A DNA stretch of 14,927 bases, taken from an uncultured Methylobacillus sp. Its GTDB lineage: Bacteria > Pseudomonadota > Gammaproteobacteria > Burkholderiales > Methylophilaceae. The translations under genes were made by a program, and so were the position numbers. The DNA lies in NCBI GenBank assembly GCA_946478865.1, contig CAMLDO010000040.1, positions 1 through 14,927 of the forward strand. Reading direction: 5' to 3'. Each line of letters begins with the position of its first letter. Within the stretch, counting starts at the first letter, position 1. The notes under the pieces were generated by a model. The model was not told where the DNA came from. It saw nothing but the letters and a program-made list of their open reading frames with translations, and did no database searches. Positions 1-5,989 of the stretch are shown in pieces.

Positions 1-695
1 GAGTTGCCGATGTTGGCGTTGATCTTCACGAGGAAGTTGCGGCCGATGATCATCGGCTCGATTTCCGGGTGGTTGATGTTGCAGGGGATGATCGCGCGGC
101 CGCGGGCGACTTCGTCGCGCACGAATTCCGGGGTGATCAGCTTGGGCGTAGCAGCGCCGAAGTTCTGGCCTTCATGCTGTTTCAGGATCAGTTCGCTCAG
201 GTTCTCGCGACGCTGGTTTTCGCGGATTGCGATGAATTCCATTTCCGGCGTGATGATGCCCTGGCGCGCATAGTGCATCTGCGACACGTTCTTGCCAGCC
301 TTGGCGCGGCGCGGCGGACGAGTCAGGTTGAAACGCATCTCAGCCAGCGCCGGGTCGGTCTTGCGTTCGTGGCCGTACTTGGAAGTCGGGCCGTCCAGCA
401 CTTCGGTATCGCCGCGCTCTTCGATCCACTTGGCGCGCAAGGCGGGCAGACCATTGCGGATGTCGATCTGCACGTCAGGATCGGTGTAGGGGCCGGAGGT
501 GTCGTACACCACTACCGGCGGATTCTTGTCCGCGCCGAACGCAGACGGCGTGTCGGACAGGCTGATCTCGCGGAACGGCACGCGGATATCCGGGCGGCTG
601 CCGGTCACGTACACCTTGCGCGATTTCGGAAACGACTTGGTTGCGTCTTCGTCGAGCTCGGCGGAAACGTTGAGGAATTTGGGATTGGCGTTCAT
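1..695 (-). CDS. thiC: Phosphomethylpyrimidine synthase ThiC, N-terminal part (cut by window edge)
   Basis: ThiC is the radical-SAM enzyme that converts aminoimidazole ribotide into hydroxymethylpyrimidine phosphate in thiamine synthesis. Only the first 231 codons are present; the frame is still open at base 3. The translation starts [16 protein letters not shown]. It contains hallmark ThiC stretches: [34 protein letters not shown], the [20 protein letters not shown] block and [18 protein letters not shown] at the cut end. The active-site cysteines of the C-terminal 4Fe-4S motif lie outside the window. The start is the ATG at 695, with AGGAG at 706-702 (6-nt gap). The gene lies directly behind a TPP riboswitch, the standard feedback control for thiC, so the identification is nearly certain. 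Its partner thi genes are not visible. Confidence 0.97.
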   Translation of the reverse strand, partial: MNANPKFLNVSAELDEDATKSFPKSRKVYVTGSRPDIRVPFREISLSDTPSAFGADKNPPVVVYDTSGPYTDPDVQIDIRNGLPALRAKWIEERGDTEVLDGPTSKYGHERKTDPALAEMRFNLTRPPRRAKAGKNVSQMHYARQGIITPEMEFIAIRENQRRENLSELILKQHEGQNFGAATPKLITPEFVRDEVARGRAIIPCNINHPEIEPMIIGRNFLVKINANIGN

Positions 696-698
696 TCG

Positions 699-728
699 AT
701 ACTCCTAGCAATGAAACGTAAGGAGCAT
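699..728 (-). promoter_or_regulatory. thiC SD-sequestering hairpin (riboswitch expression platform)
   Basis: On the minus strand ATGCTCCT (728-721) can pair with AGGAGTAT (706-699). This gives an 8-bp helix with one G-U wobble around a 14-nt loop, and the second arm is the thiC Shine-Dalgarno. The helix lies right after the TPP aptamer, so the simplest reading is translational repression: the helix would form when TPP is bound. The helix is seen in the sequence; the switching is inferred. Confidence 0.6.
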
Positions 729-730
729 TA

Positions 731-804
731 GGTGCTTCCCTACGGCGGCATGACCCGCATCAGGTTCGAAGGGTGTTTCTCACCACCGTCAAGATGGACC
801 CCTA
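731..804 (-). promoter_or_regulatory. TPP riboswitch (THI element) of thiC
   Basis: Read on the minus strand, this leader has the conserved TPP aptamer parts in order: the 5' P1/P2 strand GGGGTCC, GGTGAGAAACACCC (the family's CTGAGA-type pyrimidine-sensing bulge, here GTGAGA), ACCTGATGCGGGTCATGCC (the family's CCTGATCTGGATAATGCC segment) and the 3' closing GTAGGGAAGC. It sits 36 nt upstream of the thiC ATG. TPP binding is known to shut off thiC expression in this class. Confidence 0.95.
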
Positions 805-815
805 GCAATGCCGAG

Positions 816-844
816 AAAGTACTCGAAAATGCCGATAATAGCAA
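816..844 (-). promoter_or_regulatory. Candidate sigma-70 promoter of thiC
   Basis: On the minus strand TTGCTA (844-839) and TACTTT (821-816) are separated by 17 nt. The start site predicted from the -10 box would be near 809, a few bases before the riboswitch aptamer begins at 804, which is the expected geometry. Both boxes are imperfect, so the call rests mainly on position. Confidence 0.4.
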
Positions 845-864
845 GGAATGCGCCTGGAACCTGC

Positions 865-880
865 TAGCCCGGAAGGGCTA
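865..880. repeat. Small inverted repeat (hairpin) between the TPR gene and thiC promoter
   Basis: TAGCCC-GGAA-GGGCTA forms a 6-bp stem with a GGAA tetraloop, followed on the plus strand by TTTT at 881-884. It would act as a short terminator for plus-strand transcription, but no plus-strand gene ends here. It could also mark the boundary between the operon end and the thiC promoter. Function is unknown. Confidence 0.3.
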
Positions 881-911
881 TTTTATGCATCCGAACGCGC
901 CGAAAACCGCG

Positions 912-940
912 CCCGTGCTCGCCTTCACGATGAGCACGGG
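912..940 (-). terminator. Probable terminator of the five-gene operon
   Basis: CCCGTGCTC and GAGCACGGG form a perfect 9-bp stem around an 11-nt loop, starting 14 nt after the stop codon of the TPR gene. On the minus strand the stem is followed by CGCGGTTTTC, so the T-run is short and set back by five bases. Position and stem strength fit a terminator, although the weak T tract leaves some doubt. Confidence 0.55.
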
Positions 941-954
941 AAACAGCAAAAGGA

Positions 955-1593
955 TCAGCTCTTTTTCTCGGCTTTCTTCAGGCCCTCCTGGATGTCGGCA
1001 CGGCGACCGGCATCGGCATCCTCGCGGCCGGGACGGGGCGGAGCGTTGAGCGCCTTGTTGAAGTACTCGATGGCCTTGGCGGTCTCGCCTTCTTCCAGCA
1101 GGAAATCCGCATAGAAGTAGTTGGGGTCGATCCCGTTCGGATTGATCTGCAATGCCTTTTCCAGGTATTCACGCGCCTTTTTCTTGTCGCCGAAACCGAT
1201 GGGCCAGCGCGGCACCTTGTAGTAAAGCGAGCCCAGCGAAGTATAGGCCGAGCCCTGCAATGCCTGAGGATTGATCTTGGCCGCTGCCTGCAAAAGGTCG
1301 CGCGCCTGCTCGGCATGCTTGAGCGCACCGATACCGCCCTTGGCCTTGGCGTATCCGCTCTGCACGATAGCCTCCCAGATCATCGCCTCGGCCTTGTCAT
1401 CGCTGGTCGAAGCAATTTGATGAGCCTTTTCCGCCAACGCCTTGAAGGCGGCCTCCTGCTGATCCTTGGGTGTGCTGTAGTTGGCCTTGGCCCAGTCGTG
1501 CTGCAACTGGACGATCGCCGGGTCGAGACCCTCATCCGCCTGGGCAGCGACGGCAAAAAATGTCGCTGCCAGTATGGCTAACCATTTCTTCAT
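955..1593 (-). CDS. Secreted tetratricopeptide-repeat protein
   Basis: A 212-residue protein with a Sec signal peptide at residues 1-19 (MKK, hydrophobic core, cleavage likely after AAQA), so it is probably periplasmic. Helical repeats cover roughly residues 50-190. The clearest TPR units are near 115-152 (SAYTSLGSLYY, then KAREYLEKALQINP) and 155-185 (NYFYADFLLEEGETAKAIEYFNKAL). The C-terminus is Lys-rich. TPR proteins usually serve as protein-binding scaffolds; no enzymatic motif is visible. The start is the ATG at 1593, with AAGGAG 7 nt upstream. The gene lies 16 nt after the SDR stop on the same strand and is followed by a hairpin, so it is probably the last gene of the hemolysin-family/ligase/HDO/SDR operon. 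Its role in that pathway is unknown. Confidence 0.85.
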   Translation of the reverse strand: MKKWLAILAATFFAVAAQADEGLDPAIVQLQHDWAKANYSTPKDQQEAAFKALAEKAHQIASTSDDKAEAMIWEAIVQSGYAKAKGGIGALKHAEQARDLLQAAAKINPQALQGSAYTSLGSLYYKVPRWPIGFGDKKKAREYLEKALQINPNGIDPNYFYADFLLEEGETAKAIEYFNKALNAPPRPGREDADAGRRADIQEGLKKAEKKS

Positions 1594-1609
1594 GTGTTTC
1601 TCCTTAGAT

Positions 1610-2425
1610 CTAGAGTTTGTTGAAAACGCCGCGGTCCGCAAAGGCATGCGCGACGCGGGTCTTTTTCCTGAGGCCGAGATCGACCAGGCGCGGCAGAATG
1701 CCGTTGAGCCGTGCGAATACCGATTCGGGACCGCCGATGTAGCATTCCTTGCGACCTTGCTCGATGGCGTGGACGATGGCCTGCGCAACCACGGCAGGAT
1801 CGTCCATTGCGATGCCGTTGGCTTCCATCATGCGTACGGCAGCGGAGTCGTTGAGTGCGGTGCGAGTGGCACGCGGCGCAATGTAGGTGACCTCGACACC
1901 GCTGTCGTCCAGTTCGCGGCGCAGCGCTTCGGAGAAGCCGCGCACGGCGAACTTGCTGGCGCTATAGACGGCATGATGCGGGAAACCGATGGAGCCGAAG
2001 GTCGAGCCGATATTGACGATGCGCCCGCTTCCCTGCGCCAGCATCTGCGGCAGCACGGCATGGGCGAGCTGCATGGTCACCGTGGCATTGATATGCATGA
2101 TCTGCGCGATGCGCGCCGGGTTCTGCTGATGGAACAGCGTGAAATCGATGAGGCCGGCATTGTTGATAAGAATGTCGATGCCGCCCAGCGCCTGCTTCGC
2201 CATGACGACCGCCGTCTCGACAGACTGCGGCATGCCAAGGTCGAGCGCGATGCTGACGGCGTCGCCGCCGCTCAGCACGATTTCCTCGCAGATATCCTTC
2301 TGTCGATCACCGTTGCGATCCACCAGCGCGAGGCGCGCGCCCTTTTCAGCGAGCAGTTTCGCCAGCGGATACCCGATGCCGCCGGTCGCGCCGGTAAGCA
2401 GAATGCGTTTGCCCGCGAGATTCAT
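1610..2425 (-). CDS. Short-chain dehydrogenase/reductase (SDR)
   Basis: A classical SDR of 271 residues that uses NAD(P)H to interconvert a carbonyl and a hydroxyl. The Rossmann glycine motif TGATGGIG is at residues 11-18, NNAG at 88-91, the catalytic Ser at 141 (IGSTFGS) and YSASK at 154-158, supplying Tyr154 and Lys158. VDRNGDR at 35-41 ends the second strand; Asp36 there would favour NAD over NADP, although Arg37 and Arg41 could accept a 2'-phosphate. The C-terminal region (PESVFARLNGILPRLVDLGLRKK) resembles SDRs that act on lipid or other hydrophobic substrates. The ATG overlaps the stop of the preceding HDO gene in an ATGA (2422-2425), implying translational coupling. It probably reduces or oxidises an intermediate made by the ligase and diiron oxidase upstream; the substrate cannot be read from sequence. 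Confidence 0.93.
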   Translation of the reverse strand: MNLAGKRILLTGATGGIGYPLAKLLAEKGARLALVDRNGDRQKDICEEIVLSGGDAVSIALDLGMPQSVETAVVMAKQALGGIDILINNAGLIDFTLFHQQNPARIAQIMHINATVTMQLAHAVLPQMLAQGSGRIVNIGSTFGSIGFPHHAVYSASKFAVRGFSEALRRELDDSGVEVTYIAPRATRTALNDSAAVRMMEANGIAMDDPAVVAQAIVHAIEQGRKECYIGGPESVFARLNGILPRLVDLGLRKKTRVAHAFADRGVFNKL

Positions 2426-3102
2426 GCCGCCGCCTTTTCCCGCACGGGCAGAAAGCGCGCTGCCAGTTCACGGAAAATATCGCCGTAGAGTTTGTAGAAC
2501 GCGCGCGCCGCATGGATCACCGCCGCCTGATCGGCAGGATCGTCGATGCGGTCCATGAGCGTGGCGTAGAAATCGGTGTGGCCGACATCCAGCGATCCGT
2601 GCGAGGTAAGGTAGGTGAACGCATCGCTGCCGAGACCGAGGCTGGACTGAATGGCCCCGCCTGCGCGCGTCGCCACTTCGACGCTGGTGCCTTCCAGCAC
2701 CAGCACCATGCCGAACATGGCAACGGGGTTGACGCGCGCAATGGCATCGTAGGCATATGCCACCATGAGCTCGGTAGCGAGACCGGGCTGGCCGTGGCGC
2801 ACTGCCTCCTTGTCGGCGCCGCATGCCTGGATATCGTTGAGAATCCACTCCTGGTGTCCGACTTCCTCCTCGATATACTCCGCCACCGCCTCGCGCAGCC
2901 ATTCATAACGCTCCGGCAAGCGTGCTCCGCAACTCATGAGCAGCGGGATCGTGTGCTTCACGTGATGATAGGCTTCGGTCAGGAAGGCGACGTACATCTC
3001 GCGCGTCACCTGCCCAGCCGCGCCGGCACGAATCAACGGCAGGTTGAGCAACTCGTTGCGCTCACGCTCGGTGGCGGCAAGCAACTGGTCATAAAACGGC
3101 AT
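2422..3102 (-). CDS. Heme-oxygenase-like diiron oxidase (TenA/PqqC-fold, iron-containing redox enzyme family)
   Basis: A 226-residue, largely helical protein of the TenA/PqqC/heme-oxygenase fold. It retains what look like metal ligands of the HDO branch (UndA, SznF type): a Glu/His-rich helix EAYHHVKH at 43-50, E80-V-G-H83 (ExxH), E137 and E142 in LEGTSVEV, and H168-x3-D172-x2-H175 in the segment SHGSLDVGHTD. Known HDOs bind two irons and use O2 for oxidative decarboxylation, N-oxygenation or C-C cleavage, often on fatty or amino acids. TenA thiaminases lack such a full carboxylate/His set, so this is unlikely to be a thiamin-salvage enzyme despite thiC nearby. The ATG at 3102 lies inside the end of the ligase gene (14-nt overlap). 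The reaction is not known. Confidence 0.85.
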   Translation of the reverse strand: MPFYDQLLAATERERNELLNLPLIRAGAAGQVTREMYVAFLTEAYHHVKHTIPLLMSCGARLPERYEWLREAVAEYIEEEVGHQEWILNDIQACGADKEAVRHGQPGLATELMVAYAYDAIARVNPVAMFGMVLVLEGTSVEVATRAGGAIQSSLGLGSDAFTYLTSHGSLDVGHTDFYATLMDRIDDPADQAAVIHAARAFYKLYGDIFRELAARFLPVREKAAA

Positions 3103-4603
3103 TCAGGTTTTCCTCATATAAACGGTCGAGCTGTGCTCGATAAACAGCGAGAATCGCATCGCGGCGGAGACGGCCATTGGGCGTCAGTTGCCCGTTGGCA
3201 GGCAGGAAAGGGGCTTGCGCCGGAATCCAGCGACGTATGCGCGCGTAATCCGGCAGACGCAGATTGGCCTCGCCGATTGCGGCATCGATACTGGCAAGCG
3301 TTTCCGGTGCCACGGAGGACGGCACGATCACGGCCGTGTTCCATGAGCGCGCCTCACCGAATACCGCCGCCTGCGCAATCGCGGGATGCAGCGTCAGTTC
3401 CCGCTCCACCCACTCCGGAGCGACATTGCGGCCGAACGAGGTGATGAAGATGTTCTTCTTGCGGCCGGTGATGTGCAGAAAGCCGTCCACATCGACAAAT
3501 CCCAAGTCCCCCGTGGGCCAGTAGCCGTTGTGGAAAGCGCACGGCGTATTGCCGGTATAACCCAGCATGAGGGCGCCTGCCGCGAGAATCTCGCCGTCCT
3601 CGGCAAAGGCAAGCCGCACATGCGAAAGCGGGCGACCGGCGCTGCCGCGGGAATGGGTATCGATGGTATTCAACGAGACGACGGAAGCGCATTCGGACAG
3701 GCCGTAGCCCTCATATACCGGGATGCCGAGCTGCGCTGCCTGCGCCAGCAATCCCTCGGCGACGGGAGCACCACCCACCGCCACGAAGCGCAGGCTGCGC
3801 GGAAGCGGCACGCCTGATTGCGCGACGGCGACCAGTCCGCGCAGCAGCTCGGGCGTCAAGATGGTAGTCGTCGCGTTATGCGCAGCCAGCGTCGTCGCCA
3901 TTTTCCTGACATCGACTCCGCTGGCGCCGCGCAGGCCGATTTCGTCGAATGGCAGCAGAGCTACGCTGGCACCCGCCAGCAAGGGAACATAAAGCCCGGC
4001 AATGTTTTCCAGCAGCGTGGACAGCGGCATGAGTGCGACGTGCCTGTCCGCAGGGCGCGCATTGGTGGCTTCAAGCAGGGAGTATGCGACGCTCAGCATG
4101 GCATCCAGCCCGAGACATACACCCTTGGGGTTCCCGGTGGTGCCGGAGGTATAGGTGATTTTGGCAGTACCCGCCGGCAGTTCTACCGGCTGCACGCCTG
4201 CGAGGCGAAACTCCGTCACCGACTGGCCGTGGATCAGGCATTCGTTGCGATCGCGCACGTTCACGCCCATGTCGGCGAACAACTGCTCGAACTGTTGCGG
4301 CTGATCGGTGTGCAGGCAATCGATGCCGGCATCGCGAATGGCATGCGCGAGCTGCCCCGCGGAAAAGAAAAACGGCAGCGGCACCAGCGGCACTCCGGCT
4401 TGCATCGCCGCGATATCGATCACCGCCCAGGCCGGCCCATTATCCACCGCCAGCCCGATAACGCGCGGCCCGGTCTCGCGGAAATGCTCCACGGCATGCT
4501 CGACCGAGGCACGCAAGGCGCCATAACTCACTTCGCCCGCGATGCCGCGCAGAGCCACCTGCTCAGGATGTTGCATCAAAATCGACTCCAATACCTGCGG
4601 CAT
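3089..4603 (-). CDS. AMP-binding acyl-adenylate ligase (ANL superfamily)
   Basis: A 504-residue ANL-superfamily enzyme expected to activate a carboxylic acid with ATP, giving an acyl-AMP and perhaps an acyl thioester. The ATP P-loop YTSGTTGNPKG is at 151-161, the adenine motif YGLSE at 300-304, the ribose-binding aspartate D366 in PTGDLG and the hinge near GRKKN at 380-384. The C-terminal A10 region reads NGQLTPNGRLRR at 470-481, with Arg where relatives have Lys (LTPTLKLKR type). An LPFFFSAGQL patch (76-85) matches those seen in fatty-acyl activators. The start is the ATG at 4603, two bases after the stop of the hemolysin-family gene (TGA-AA-ATG), so reinitiation is likely. No ACP or CoA-reductase domain is fused. 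The substrate is probably a fatty or aryl acid, by inference. Confidence 0.92.
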   Translation of the reverse strand: MPQVLESILMQHPEQVALRGIAGEVSYGALRASVEHAVEHFRETGPRVIGLAVDNGPAWAVIDIAAMQAGVPLVPLPFFFSAGQLAHAIRDAGIDCLHTDQPQQFEQLFADMGVNVRDRNECLIHGQSVTEFRLAGVQPVELPAGTAKITYTSGTTGNPKGVCLGLDAMLSVAYSLLEATNARPADRHVALMPLSTLLENIAGLYVPLLAGASVALLPFDEIGLRGASGVDVRKMATTLAAHNATTTILTPELLRGLVAVAQSGVPLPRSLRFVAVGGAPVAEGLLAQAAQLGIPVYEGYGLSECASVVSLNTIDTHSRGSAGRPLSHVRLAFAEDGEILAAGALMLGYTGNTPCAFHNGYWPTGDLGFVDVDGFLHITGRKKNIFITSFGRNVAPEWVERELTLHPAIAQAAVFGEARSWNTAVIVPSSVAPETLASIDAAIGEANLRLPDYARIRRWIPAQAPFLPANGQLTPNGRLRRDAILAVYRAQLDRLYEENLNAVL

Positions 4604-4605
4604 TT

Positions 4606-5268
4606 TCAGCCCGCCGTGAAGTCGGGGCGCGAGGCACGGCGCACGGCCATGACCTGGGGGTTCTTGTCGTAGTAGCTGCCCCATTCCGGACGCTCCTTGG
4701 GAACGATACGTTCCAGACTCGCATCCGCGAGCACTTCCAGTTGCATGTTGAGTCGTGCCAGCGAGTTGCGCAGCACCGGAATCGCGGTGAACACCGCCCA
4801 TTGCGTGCCTGTGCCGTGCAGGTAGTGGCTCACGCTCGCGAGCAGGTGCGGCGCGATGCCGGGCTCGGCTACGGCGAGGTTGCCCACCTCGACGATATCC
4901 TCACGCACAACTTCCTGAGCGGCATGCTGCGCGATGAGCGACTCGACCGGCGCATCCAGATAGGTTTCCAGGAACAGCGCCTCGCTCCCCGCATTGCGCA
5001 GGCCGCACACGGCAAGCAGCTTGCCGCCGCTGTCGCGCAGACTCATGAGCTGCGGCATGAAGTGGCGGATGGTGGCGCCGTAAGCACGACGAAAAACAAT
5101 GCGTATGAACTGCTCCAGCTCCGCCCGCTCAGCCGCATCGGGGCCGCACAGAGCCGCCACAAAGCGGGGCGAACCGTGAACATGAATTTCCGCCGCATGA
5201 GGAATAGCGAGCGAACGGGTCGCCTGTTCTTTGACGAGTGGGACAGCAATGGGATGAGCGCACAGCAT
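4606..5268 (-). CDS. Thermostable hemolysin family protein (GNAT-like fold)
   Basis: A 220-residue protein matching the family named after the Vibrio thermostable hemolysin delta-VPH. Recognisable marks are EVGNLA at 127-132 (DIVEVGNLAVAEPG), the LFLETYLD strand at 98-105 and the C-terminal WGSYYDKNPQV at 196-206. The family resembles acyltransferases of the GNAT/acyl-homoserine-lactone-synthase type, and the lytic name is probably misleading for most members. There is no signal peptide. I chose the ATG at 5268 because GGAG lies 7-8 nt upstream and the sigma-54 start site predicted near 5291 would exclude the longer reading from a TTG at 5328. It is the first gene of the operon. I infer that it is an acyltransferase or an acyl-binding partner of the adjacent ligase. 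Confidence 0.88.
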   Translation of the reverse strand: MLCAHPIAVPLVKEQATRSLAIPHAAEIHVHGSPRFVAALCGPDAAERAELEQFIRIVFRRAYGATIRHFMPQLMSLRDSGGKLLAVCGLRNAGSEALFLETYLDAPVESLIAQHAAQEVVREDIVEVGNLAVAEPGIAPHLLASVSHYLHGTGTQWAVFTAIPVLRNSLARLNMQLEVLADASLERIVPKERPEWGSYYDKNPQVMAVRRASRPDFTAG

Positions 5269-5301
5269 GACAACTCCTGCATGTATGTTTGCAATGAGTT
5301 G

Positions 5302-5317
5302 AGCAACCGCTATGCCA
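5302..5317 (-). promoter_or_regulatory. Sigma-54 (-24/-12) promoter of the hemolysin-family/ligase/HDO operon
   Basis: The minus strand reads TGGCATAGCGGTTGCT against the RpoN consensus TGGCACG-N4-TTGCW. It keeps TGGCA, the exact GG-N10-GC spacing and TTGCT. Transcription would begin near 5291, leaving a leader of about 23 nt that contains the GGAG ribosome-binding site of the ATG at 5268. Such promoters need an AAA+ enhancer-binding protein. Confidence 0.82.
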
Positions 5318-5406
5318 GTCGGGGCCAAGGGGGCAGGCGCCTCACCAAGGCCTGGTAATTATCAATAAAATTCAGTCAATTAGATGGATAATCAAGTGCA
5401 AGACGG

Positions 5407-5502
5407 CTACAAAGCAAAGATGTTTCTCGCAATGGCATCCCGCAAAATTTGCAGGAAATGCGCAACCCCGTCCTGCATGAATTGCAGAGCGGGCAACGAC
5501 AT
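5407..5502 (-). CDS. Possible 31-residue small ORF
   Basis: An ATG at 5502 opens 31 codons ending in TAG, starting 7 nt after the stop of the PstS-like gene, with AAGGAG about 10 nt upstream (inside that gene's last codons). The peptide begins MSLPALQFMQDGVAHFLQ and looks able to form an amphipathic helix. Against it being real, it contains both of the operator-like dyads at 5439-5455 and 5472-5488, which give another reason for the sequence to be kept. I consider it a weak candidate. Confidence 0.2.
   Translation of the reverse strand: MSLPALQFMQDGVAHFLQILRDAIARNIFAL
5439..5455. promoter_or_regulatory. Upstream activator site, copy 1 (proximal)
   Basis: CCCGCA-AAATT-TGCAGG is an inverted repeat in which 7 of 8 base pairs match around the centre at 5447. 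The centre is about 156 bp upstream of the start predicted from the sigma-54 promoter. It shares the pattern CCYGCA-N5-TGCAGR with copy 2. It is probably the binding site of an enhancer-binding protein. Confidence 0.6.
5472..5488. promoter_or_regulatory. Upstream activator site, copy 2 (distal)
   Basis: CCTGCA-TGAAT-TGCAGA repeats the pattern of copy 1. Its centre at 5480 lies 33 bp, about three helical turns, from that of copy 1, so both sites would face the same side of the DNA. The site is about 189 bp upstream of the predicted start and just beyond the end of the PstS-like gene. Confidence 0.58.
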
Positions 5503-5509
5503 CAAGGCA

Positions 5510-5989
5510 TCACTCCTTCGGGCACTCGAATGCAGGCGCAGTTTCGCTGACCGTGCCCGCCGCATCGAGCCAGAGAACGGACTTCACCCGTGCATCGAGC
5601 TTGCAGCCCGGCACATAGCCTATGGCGCCGGCGGTATCGGCAACGTAGCGCAGCATCGCCTCCGGCGAGGCGACCACATGCGGCGGAAAGACGCCCTGAA
5701 AGTACATCGCGTTCCAGTACTGCGTCTGCGCTTCCGGGGTACTTTTGAGAATACGCTGCGAAAACACCCGGCGCGCGGGATGGTCGGAAGGCAGGTTGAC
5801 GGCCTGGATGCGCGTACCGTCGTCCCACGCCAGCTTCTTGCGCTTGAAGATCAGCGCCAGTTCCTGGGTGCCGGGTTCGCGACCGGCGAAGGCGCGCGGC
5901 ACGATCACGGCGATGGGTTCCTCGGCAGCGACCGCCGGGAACGGCAGCAGCGTCATGGCTGCGAAGAGAATAGCAAGCAGGCAGCGCAT
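5510..5989 (-). CDS. Small periplasmic PstS-like substrate-binding protein
   Basis: A 159-residue protein with a signal peptide at 1-22 (cleavage probably after AVAA), placing it in the periplasm. It matches the short PstS-like family by QELALIFKRKKLAWDDGTRIQAVNLP (42-67), the FSQRIL...YWNAMYFQGVFPP region (76-103) and AGAIGYVPG at 120-128. That last segment corresponds to the phosphate-binding-protein GxIGY strand. It is about half the length of a transport PstS and no pstCAB genes follow, so transport of phosphate is doubtful; ligand sensing is an alternative. Its ATG overlaps the last base of the porin stop codon (TGATG at 5987-5991), so the two are co-translated. Confidence 0.85.
   Translation of the reverse strand: MRCLLAILFAAMTLLPFPAVAAEEPIAVIVPRAFAGREPGTQELALIFKRKKLAWDDGTRIQAVNLPSDHPARRVFSQRILKSTPEAQTQYWNAMYFQGVFPPHVVASPEAMLRYVADTAGAIGYVPGCKLDARVKSVLWLDAAGTVSETAPAFECPKE

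Noticed and set aside
69..731. 220-codon plus-strand frame opposite thiC and its riboswitch
   Set aside because: It runs through the reverse complement of ThiC and into the riboswitch, with no recognisable domain.
1481..2488. Long plus-strand frame opposite the SDR gene
   Set aside because: The minus strand carries an SDR with all catalytic motifs; the opposite frame is a codon-bias shadow.
4606..5328. Longer version of the hemolysin-family gene from a TTG at 5328
   Set aside because: The extension would run through the sigma-54 promoter and upstream of the predicted transcript start; the ATG at 5268 has a good ribosome-binding site.
5358..5363. GATAAT on the minus strand as a sigma-70 -10 box for the ligase operon
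   Set aside because: No acceptable -35 hexamer lies 16-18 nt upstream, and the sigma-54 site is far stronger and better placed.
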